A program made the position numbers and the translations under genes. The notes under the pieces are model-generated. The model searched no databases. It was not told the DNA's origin and was given only the letters and a program-made list of their open reading frames with translations. A DNA stretch of 64,000 nt from Lentzea flava (GTDB lineage Bacteria > Actinomycetota > Actinomycetes > Mycobacteriales > Pseudonocardiaceae): positions 124,001 to 188,000 of the forward strand of contig NZ_BMRE01000001.1 of NCBI RefSeq assembly GCF_014648475.1, given 5' to 3'. This document shows, piece by piece, positions 33,241 through 39,936 of this stretch (within the stretch, counting starts at the first letter, position 1; every line of letters starts with the position of its first letter).

Positions 33241-34218
33241 GTGCGGTACAAGATCCATATGCACGTGCTCGCCGCCCAGGACGCCTTCTTCCTCGCCCGC
33301 CGGACGCGCAAGGACTCGCCGCACACCACGGCGGCCTACCAGCGCGATCTCGCCGGCGTGAACACACTCCTGGCCGAGACGCTCCACTCCCCTGTCGAGG
33401 ACCTGACCGTCAGCGATCTGACCGGGGCGAACCTGCGCCTGGCCTTCGGGCTCTTCGCCGACACCCACGCCAAGAGCTCCGTGCTGCGGGCATGGTCGAC
33501 GTGGAACCAGTTCCTGACGTTCTGCGTGGCGGAAGACCTCATCGCCGGCAACCCGATGGGTGCCGTCGCCCGTCCCAAGACCCCTCCGCTCGTCCCGAAG
33601 CCGCTGCGGGGCGAGGACACGCCGGAACAGCTCCTCACGGCGGCCGCCGAAGGCGCGCGGAAAGCCCGCGACCCGTGGCCGGAGCGCGACGTGCTGGTGA
33701 TCGCGTTGGGCCTGGTCGCGGGCCTGCGGAGCGCGGAGATGCGCACGCTGACGCTGGCGTCGATCGTCGGCAGGGAGGGCGATCGGAGGCTGCACGTGAA
33801 GGGCAAGGGCAACCGGGACAGGAGTGTGCCGATCGAGCCGCCGATGGAACGCATCGTCGAGGCCTATCTGAAGAGTTGCCGGCAGCGGTTTCCGCAGGGC
33901 CGGTTCGACCGGGACAGCGCGTTGCTGCGGGATCGGCACGGTGAGCCGATCGGGCGAGGTGGGCTGGAGTACCTGGTCAAGTCGTGTTTCCGGTGGGCGG
34001 GCCTGAACGACAGGGTGCCGACGGGGGCGAATCTGCACGCTCTGCGGCACACGTTCGCGACGCGGCTGGCCGAGGACGGTGCGAGCGCGAGCGAGATCAT
34101 GGCGTTGCTGGGGCACGCGAGCTTGGCGACGAGTCAGAACTACATCGAGGCGACGGCGCGCGAACGGCGGGCGGCGGTGGCGAGCAATCGGACGTATCGG
34201 GCGCTCAGGGACATGTAG
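33241..34218 (+). CDS. Tyrosine recombinase (Xer/integrase family) beside dif
   Basis: 325 residues from GTG 33241 (ATG 33259 is also possible). N-terminal SAM-like core-binding domain (HTTAAYQRDLAGVNTLLAET) and C-terminal catalytic domain with the full set: R163 (GLRSAEMRTL), K187/K189 (VKGKGNRD), H266 and R269 (LHALRHTFATRL), H292 (LGHASL), Y301 (SQNYIEA). The size fits XerC/D-like proteins, but the SQNYIEAT end differs from the usual TQIYTHV of XerC/D, so it may be a distinct recombinase. Its position next to dif suggests action at dif or the dif-like core. No excisionase or mobile-element cargo is seen. The Ku gene begins 67 bases downstream. Confidence 0.88.
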   Translation: MRYKIHMHVLAAQDAFFLARRTRKDSPHTTAAYQRDLAGVNTLLAETLHSPVEDLTVSDLTGANLRLAFGLFADTHAKSSVLRAWSTWNQFLTFCVAEDLIAGNPMGAVARPKTPPLVPKPLRGEDTPEQLLTAAAEGARKARDPWPERDVLVIALGLVAGLRSAEMRTLTLASIVGREGDRRLHVKGKGNRDRSVPIEPPMERIVEAYLKSCRQRFPQGRFDRDSALLRDRHGEPIGRGGLEYLVKSCFRWAGLNDRVPTGANLHALRHTFATRLAEDGASASEIMALLGHASLATSQNYIEATARERRAAVASNRTYRALRDM

Positions 34219-34285
34219 CGGTTGCCGAATCGTTAGGCCGAGTGGGTGACCTGATAGTGCGAAAACCGCATTTCAAGGGTACCCA

Positions 34286-35116
34286 GTGAGAATGAGATCC
34301 GTGTGGCGTGGGGCCATCTCCTTCGGGTTGGTGACGATCGCCGTGCGCCTCTACACGGCTGTCGAGGAGCACGACTTCCGTTTCAACCAGGTGCACCGGG
34401 AGGACGGCGGGCGCATCAAGTACAAGCGCGTCTGTTCGGTGTGCGGCAACGAGGTGGAGTACAGCGACATCACCAAGGGCTACGAGTTGGACGACGGCCG
34501 GATGGTGATCATGGAGAACGAGGACTTCGAGAAGCTGCCGGTGAAGACCGACAAGTCGATCGACGTCCTGGAGTTCGTGCCGGCGGAGGAGATCGATCCG
34601 ATCTACTTCCAGAAGACGTACTACCTGGAGCCGGACAAGGCGGCGGCGCGGCCGTACGTGCTGCTGCGGGATGCGCTGGTGAAGACGGGTCAGCTGGCGG
34701 TCGTGAAGATCACGATTCGGCAGAAGGAGACGCTGGCGACGATCCGGGCGCGTGATGACGTGCTGGTGATGCACACGATGTTGTGGCCGGACGAGATCCG
34801 CAAGGCGGAGTTCGACTTCCTGGACCAGAAGGTCGAGGTGCGGCCGCAGGAGTTGAAGATGGCGACGTCGCTGGTGGAGTCGATGGCCGGGGACTTCGAT
34901 CCGGACACGTTCACCGATGACTACCGGGATGCGCTGGAGAAGGTCATCGCGGCGAAGGCGGAGGGTGCTGAGCTGCCGGAGCAGCCGGAGGTCGAGGACA
35001 AGGGCGATGTCATCGATCTGATGACGGCTCTGGAGCGCAGTGTGGAGAAGGCGAAGGCGGGCCGGAAGGGTGCGGCGAAGAAGGCGTCGCCCAAGAAGAA
35101 GGCTTCGTCGGCGTAG
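34286..35116 (+). CDS. ku: Ku homodimeric DNA end-binding protein (NHEJ)
   Basis: 276 residues. MRSVWRGAISFGLVTIAVRL is the classical bacterial Ku start. The core continues through VHREDGGRIKYKRVC and a lysine-rich tail (AGRKGAAKKASPKKKASSA) that in other actinobacteria helps DNA binding and threading. AAGGG lies 8 bases upstream of GTG 34286; ATG 34292 is an alternative. The LigD ligase gene starts at the base after the stop, so this is one operon for non-homologous end joining. Confidence 0.96.
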   Translation: MRMRSVWRGAISFGLVTIAVRLYTAVEEHDFRFNQVHREDGGRIKYKRVCSVCGNEVEYSDITKGYELDDGRMVIMENEDFEKLPVKTDKSIDVLEFVPAEEIDPIYFQKTYYLEPDKAAARPYVLLRDALVKTGQLAVVKITIRQKETLATIRARDDVLVMHTMLWPDEIRKAEFDFLDQKVEVRPQELKMATSLVESMAGDFDPDTFTDDYRDALEKVIAAKAEGAELPEQPEVEDKGDVIDLMTALERSVEKAKAGRKGAAKKASPKKKASSA

Positions 35117-36562
35117 ATGGCCGGGCTCGACGAGTACCGGCGGAAGCGGGATCCGGGGCGGACTCCGGAGCCTGTTCCTGCTGCTGCGGACGAGTTGCCG
35201 CGGGGTGATAACGACACGTTTGTGATTCAGGAGCATCACGCGAGCAGTTTGCATTGGGATGTGCGGCTGGAGCGTGATGGTGTGCTGGTGTCGTGGGCGG
35301 TGCCGAAGGGTTTGCCGCCCACGACTGATGTGATCAGGCTTGCGGTGCACACCGAGGATCACCCTTTGGAGTACGCGGAGTTCTCCGGGGAGATTCCGAA
35401 GGGTGAGTACGGCGGCGGTGAGATGTTCATCTGGGATCGCGGTCGCTACGAGACGGTGAAGTGGTCGGATCGCGAGGTGGACGTGATCCTGCACGGTCAT
35501 CGGGTCGAGGGTCAGTTCGTGTTCTTCCGTTCGGGTGAGGACGGGAAGAACTGGATGATGAAGCGGCGGCATGCGCCGGCGCGTCCGGACTGGCAGCCGT
35601 TGCCGGAGTCGCTGAAGCCGATGCTGGCGGTGCCCGGTCCCCTCCCCCACGATGATGATGATCTTTGGGCTTATGAGTTCAAGTGGGACGGTGTGCGGGC
35701 GATCCTGAGGGTCGAGGGTGGCCGGGTGCAGGCGTGGTCGCGGCTGGGCAACGACATCACGGTGGCGTATCCGGAGTTGCAGGCCCTGGGTGAGCAGCTG
35801 GGGTCGACGGAGGTGCTGCTCGACGGGGAGATCGTGGCGTTGCGGGACGGGCGGCCGAGTTTCAGCGCGTTGCAGAACCGGATGCACGTGAGCAAGGCGG
35901 AGGCGGCGCGGAAGGCGGCGCGGCTGTATCCGGTGACGTTGTTGTTGTTCGATCTGTTGCACCTGGATGGGCGTTCGGCGCTGCAGTTGCCTTTTCGGCA
36001 GCGGCGGGAGCTGCTGCGGGATTTGGAGCTGCGGGGGCCGAACTGGCTCACTCCCCCGTCGTATGACACCGATGGTGCGGCGGTGCTGGCGGCGAGCCGG
36101 GAGCAGGGGTTGGAGGGGGTGGTGGCGAAGCGGCTGGATTCGGTTTATCAGCCGGGGATGCGGTCGCCGGTCTGGCGCAAGATCACCGATCTGATGGCGC
36201 AGGAGGTGGTGATCGGTGGCTGGCGGATGGGTGAAGGCAAGCGGGCCGGGGTGATCGGCGCGTTGTTGCTGGGTATTCCGCAGGACGGCGGGCTGGCGTT
36301 CGCGGGGTCGGTGGGTACCGGGTTCAACGATGCGGAGCTGGCGGTGCTGACGCCGCGGTTGAAGGCGTTGGCGCGGCGGACGTCGCCGTTCGTGACGGGT
36401 GTGCCGAGGGAGCGGGCGAAGGGCGCGAGGTGGGTCGAGCCGGAGCTGGTGGCGGAGGTGGTGTTCCGGCAGTGGACGCCGGACGGGCGGATGCGGTTTC
36501 CGGCGTGGCGGGGGTTGCGGCCGGACAAGTCGCCCGGGGAGGTGCGGCGGGTTGAGCAGTGA
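35117..36562 (+). CDS. ligD: LigD: 3'-phosphoesterase plus ATP-dependent DNA ligase
   Basis: 481 residues, starting directly after ku. Residues ~35-155 are the 3'-phosphoesterase domain (FVIQEHHASSLHWDVRLERD, FSGEIPKGEYGGGEMFIWD). Residues ~165-480 are the ligase, with motif I YEFKWDGVRAI (nucleotidyl Lys ~189), a conserved ATP ligase block EGVVAKRLDSVY and an OB-fold end. The polymerase domain is a separate gene downstream, so LigD is split, unlike the fused mycobacterial protein. Plus-strand G-richness is marked. Confidence 0.95.
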   Translation: MAGLDEYRRKRDPGRTPEPVPAAADELPRGDNDTFVIQEHHASSLHWDVRLERDGVLVSWAVPKGLPPTTDVIRLAVHTEDHPLEYAEFSGEIPKGEYGGGEMFIWDRGRYETVKWSDREVDVILHGHRVEGQFVFFRSGEDGKNWMMKRRHAPARPDWQPLPESLKPMLAVPGPLPHDDDDLWAYEFKWDGVRAILRVEGGRVQAWSRLGNDITVAYPELQALGEQLGSTEVLLDGEIVALRDGRPSFSALQNRMHVSKAEAARKAARLYPVTLLLFDLLHLDGRSALQLPFRQRRELLRDLELRGPNWLTPPSYDTDGAAVLAASREQGLEGVVAKRLDSVYQPGMRSPVWRKITDLMAQEVVIGGWRMGEGKRAGVIGALLLGIPQDGGLAFAGSVGTGFNDAELAVLTPRLKALARRTSPFVTGVPRERAKGARWVEPELVAEVVFRQWTPDGRMRFPAWRGLRPDKSPGEVRRVEQ

Positions 36563-37424
36563 CGCGACTGTGCGGGTCGAGGATCGGGTGCTGAAGCTGA
36601 CGAACCTGGACAAGGTGTTGTATCCGGAGTTCGGGTTCACCAAGGGTGAGGTGATCGACTACTACACCCGGATCTCGCCGGTGCTGCTCCCCCATCTGCG
36701 GGATCGGCCGGTGACGTTGAAGCGGTATCCGAACGGTGTGGACGGGAAGTGGTTCTTCGAGAAGAACGCGTCGGAGCACCGGCCGGAGTGGGTGCGGACG
36801 ATGCGGTTGGAGTCGCCGGGCAGTTCGCGGGGCAACGAGACGGTCAACTACGTGATGGTGGACGAGTTGGCGACGTTGGTGTGGCTGGCGAATCTGGCGG
36901 CGCTGGAGTTGCACGTGCCGCAGTGGACGGTGGGTCCGCGTGGGGGCAAGCGGGATCCTGATCTGCTGGTGTTCGATCTGGATCCGGGTGCGCCGGCGAC
37001 GGTGGTGGAGTGTTGCCGGGTGGCTGAGCGCGTGCGGATGGTGCTGGACGACGACGGTGTGGACGCGTGGGCGAAGACGTCGGGGAACAAGGGGATGCAG
37101 GTGTACGCGTATGCCCCGGCGAAGGACACGTCGGAGTACGCGAAGGCGGTGGCGCAGCGGCTGGCGAAGGAGATGCCGAACCTGGTGGTGGCGACGATGG
37201 CGAAGGCGGCGCGCACCGGGAAGGTGTTGATCGACTGGTCGCAGAACAATCCGGCGAAGACGACGGTGGCGCCGTATTCGTTGCGGGCTCGGGAGCGGCC
37301 GACGGTGTCGACGCCGATCACGTGGGACGAGGTCGAGGACTGTCAGGTGCCGGAGGAGCTGGTGTTCACGGCGGACGAGGTGCTGGAGCGGGTGGAGTCG
37401 GCTGGTGATCTGTTCGGCGGTTGA
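36552..37424 (+). CDS. ligD: LigD polymerase domain protein (primase-polymerase)
   Basis: 290 residues from TTG 36552, supported by GGAGG nine bases upstream and an 11-base overlap with the ligase gene; GTG 36570 is possible. It contains the AEP core: KLTNLDKVLYPEFGFTKGEV, RPVTLKRYPNGVDGKWFFEK, catalytic D142/D144 in LLVFDLDPG, and GNKGMQVYAY. It fills gaps with ribo- or deoxyribonucleotides during end joining with Ku and the LigD ligase. Confidence 0.95.
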   Translation: MSSDATVRVEDRVLKLTNLDKVLYPEFGFTKGEVIDYYTRISPVLLPHLRDRPVTLKRYPNGVDGKWFFEKNASEHRPEWVRTMRLESPGSSRGNETVNYVMVDELATLVWLANLAALELHVPQWTVGPRGGKRDPDLLVFDLDPGAPATVVECCRVAERVRMVLDDDGVDAWAKTSGNKGMQVYAYAPAKDTSEYAKAVAQRLAKEMPNLVVATMAKAARTGKVLIDWSQNNPAKTTVAPYSLRARERPTVSTPITWDEVEDCQVPEELVFTADEVLERVESAGDLFGG

Positions 37425-37456
37425 TATTCTGGCCGACTGCCTACGAGGGGGTCGCC

Positions 37457-38494
37457 GTGAACATCGAACTTGCCGACTACGACGGTGCCTGGCCGGGTCT
37501 TTACGAGCGTGAGCGGGCTCGGATCCTGGCTGCGCTTCCCGGTGCCGAGCTGGAGCACGTGGGGTCGACGTCGGTGCCGGGGCTGTGTGCGAAGCCGGTG
37601 ATCGACATGATGCTGGTGGTGGATGATCCGCGGGATGAGGCGTCGTACGTGCCGGCGTTGGAGGCCGCGGGGTACCGGGTGACGATCCGGGAGGACGACT
37701 GGCACGACCACCGGATCCTCAAGGGACCGGACACCAACGTGAACCTGCACGTGTTTCCGCGCGGGTGTGCGCAGGTGCGGCGGCATCTGTTGTTCCGGGA
37801 CTGGTTGCGCGGCAACGCCGACGACCGCGAGTTGTACGCGCAGACGAAGCGGAAGCTGGCGGCGCAGCCGTGGGAGCGGGTGCAGGACTACGCGGCGGCC
37901 AAGAACGAGGTGGTGCTGGAGATCCTGGAGCGGGCGTATCTGGCGACGCGGGCGCCGTCGGACGACGTGGAGTACGTGACCGAGACGCCGACGGGGAACG
38001 TGCGGATCACGCTGGAGGACTACAACCCGGCGTGGCCGGAGTGGTTCGCGCGGGAGGAGGCGCGGATCCGCACGGCGCTGGGTGATCGGGTGCTGCGGCT
38101 GGAGCACGTGGGGTCGACGTCGGTGCCGGGACTGGCGGCGAAGCCGTTGATCGACATTCTGCTGGTGGTGGCGGACTCCGATGACGAGGACGCGTACGTG
38201 CCGGCGTTGGTGGAGGCGGGCTACTACCTGCGGTTGCGGGAGCCGGGGTGGTATCGGCACCGGTTGCTGAAGGACTCGGATCCGGAGGTGAACCTGCACG
38301 TGTTCTCCCCCGCGTGTGAGGAGGTCGACCGGATGCTGGTGTTCCGCGACCGGCTGCGGGACAACGCGGGTGAGCGTGCGGAGTACGAGGCGGTGAAGCG
38401 GGAGCTGGCGGAGCGGACGTGGGGTCGGGGTCAGGAGTACGCGGACGCGAAGACGCGGGTGGTGGAGCGGATCATTCTGCGGGCGCTGGCGTGA
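37457..38494 (+). CDS. Tandem GrpB (UPF0157) domain protein
   Basis: 345 residues from GTG 37457, with GAGGGGG upstream. Two complete GrpB domains: the first has ELEHVGSTSVPGLCAKPVID, the second RLEHVGSTSVPGLAAKPLID, each followed by NVNLHVF or EVNLHVF. GrpB proteins have a nucleotidyltransferase-like fold, usually as one ~170-residue domain, so this is an internal duplication. Each half keeps the GSTSVPG-x-AKP-x-ID block. Function unknown. It overlaps the convergent GlxA-type gene by 23 bases. Confidence 0.9.
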   Translation: MNIELADYDGAWPGLYERERARILAALPGAELEHVGSTSVPGLCAKPVIDMMLVVDDPRDEASYVPALEAAGYRVTIREDDWHDHRILKGPDTNVNLHVFPRGCAQVRRHLLFRDWLRGNADDRELYAQTKRKLAAQPWERVQDYAAAKNEVVLEILERAYLATRAPSDDVEYVTETPTGNVRITLEDYNPAWPEWFAREEARIRTALGDRVLRLEHVGSTSVPGLAAKPLIDILLVVADSDDEDAYVPALVEAGYYLRLREPGWYRHRLLKDSDPEVNLHVFSPACEEVDRMLVFRDRLRDNAGERAEYEAVKRELAERTWGRGQEYADAKTRVVERIILRALA

Positions 38495-39443
38495 AGCGGC
38501 GCCGGTAGTCCGAGGGGGTCAGTCCGGTCTGGCGGCGCATGAGGGCGCGGAGGTTGGCGGCGGTGCCCAGGCCGGTGCGGCGGGCGACGACGTCGAAGCG
38601 CCGCTCCCCCAGTTCGATGAGCCGGCACGCCAGGGTGACGCGTTCGGCGGTGAGCCACGCGAGTGGTGTGGTGCCGAGCTGGGCTTGGAAGCGGCGGTGC
38701 AGCGTGGCCGGGCTGACGTTGGCGCGGGTGGCGAGGTCGGTGACGGTGAGCGGGGTGTCGAGGTGCTGCTGGGCCCAGGCGAGGACGGGTGCCAGTGACT
38801 CGTCCCGCAGGTCGGGAACGGGGCGTTCGACGAACTGGCGCTGGCCTCCGTCGCGGTGGGCGGCGAAGACGAGGCGGCGGCTGACGGAGCTGGCGATCTC
38901 GGCTCCGTGGTCGCGGCGGACGAGGTGCAGGCCCAGGTCGAGAGCGGCGGCGCTGCCGGCGGAGGTGAGGATGTCGCCGTCGTCGACGAACAGGACGTCG
39001 GGTTCGAGCCGCACGCCGGGGTATCGGGTGCGGAAGTCGTCGGCCCACTGCCAGTGGGCGGTGGCGCGGCGGCCGTCCAGGACGCCTGCTTCGGCGAGGG
39101 TGAAGGCGCCGCTGCAGAACCCGACCAGGCGTGCGCCGCGGGCGTGGGCGCGGCGGATGGCGTCGAGGACGCCCGCGCGGCGGGGTGTGGTGACGTCGGG
39201 GCGGTTGGGGACGATGAGGGTGTCGGCGGTGTCGGCGGCGTGCAGGCCGGTGACGCCGGCGAGGGTGAAGAAGCCGTCGCGCATGACGGTGTGCGGGTCG
39301 GGTGAGCAGAGGCGGAAGTCGTAGAGGTGGCCGCCGATCTCGGGGCGGTGCAGGCCGAAGATCTCGGTGGCGCAGCCGAGCTCGAACGGGTTGGAGTTCT
39401 CGTCGACGATGACGACCACGCGGTGCGAGGATTCTTGCGGCAT
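38472..39443 (-). CDS. GlxA-type regulator (DJ-1/PfpI domain plus AraC HTH)
   Basis: 323 residues. The N-terminal ~190 residues form a DJ-1/PfpI-like domain (VVVIVDENSNPFELGCATEI, LVGFCSGAFTLAEAGVL with the nucleophile-elbow Cys). The C-terminal ~100 residues carry two AraC helix-turn-helix motifs (LTVTDLATRANVSPATLHRR and a GLTPSDYRRRF end). It is divergent from a cupin gene across ~50 bases, a plausible target. Confidence 0.93.
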   Translation of the reverse strand: MPQESSHRVVVIVDENSNPFELGCATEIFGLHRPEIGGHLYDFRLCSPDPHTVMRDGFFTLAGVTGLHAADTADTLIVPNRPDVTTPRRAGVLDAIRRAHARGARLVGFCSGAFTLAEAGVLDGRRATAHWQWADDFRTRYPGVRLEPDVLFVDDGDILTSAGSAAALDLGLHLVRRDHGAEIASSVSRRLVFAAHRDGGQRQFVERPVPDLRDESLAPVLAWAQQHLDTPLTVTDLATRANVSPATLHRRFQAQLGTTPLAWLTAERVTLACRLIELGERRFDVVARRTGLGTAANLRALMRRQTGLTPSDYRRRFTPAPAE

Positions 39444-39495
39444 GTGCGATTCCTAGCACTCACGCCGGGGTGGCGTCAGCGGCGAGGCTGGGGTG

Positions 39496-39888
39496 GTGAC
39501 CAACGAACCCATCGCTCTGGAGCGGGCCCTGGCGTCGTTCGACGCCCTGTGGAGCCCTCGGATCGTCACCCGTGTCAACGACTACGACGTGCGCGTGGCC
39601 AAGGTCGAGGGCGAGCACGTGTGGCACGTCCACGACGACACCGACGAGTTCTTCCTGGTTCTGGACGGTGAGCTGCGCATCGGGCTGCGGGAGCCCGATG
39701 GCGAGCGCACGGTGGTGCTGGGCAGGGGTGCGGTGTTCACCGTGCCGCGCGGGACGTTCCATCGGCCGTCGGCGCCGCACGGTGCGCAGATCCTGATGTT
39801 CGAGCCTTCGGGGACGCTGACGGTCGGCGATCGGCACGACGAGGTGCCGGCTCACGTGGACGCGACGACCGGGCACGAGCTCGGCTGA
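39496..39888 (+). CDS. Cupin domain protein
   Basis: 130 residues. Motif 1 HVWHVHDDTDEFFLVLDGEL supplies His and Glu metal ligands and motif 2 GRGAVFTVPRGTFHRPSAP the last His. It is a single compact beta barrel. It is divergent from the GlxA-type regulator and followed 48 bases later by a SARP-like regulator. GTG 39493 or 39496 is the start. Confidence 0.9.
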   Translation: MTNEPIALERALASFDALWSPRIVTRVNDYDVRVAKVEGEHVWHVHDDTDEFFLVLDGELRIGLREPDGERTVVLGRGAVFTVPRGTFHRPSAPHGAQILMFEPSGTLTVGDRHDEVPAHVDATTGHELG

Positions 39889-39936
39889 TCGCGTTCCGGC
39901 CTCGCCGGGCACCCGGCTCGGGGACAATCGGGCCTC

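Noticed and set aside
33241..34218. Calling the recombinase XerC or XerD
   Set aside because: The region around the catalytic Tyr (SQNYIEAT) differs from the usual XerC/D sequence, and those genes are normally elsewhere. Only the family is supported.
34205..36643. 812-residue minus-strand open frame
   Set aside because: It is antisense to Ku and LigD and is Arg/Pro/His-rich shadow sequence.
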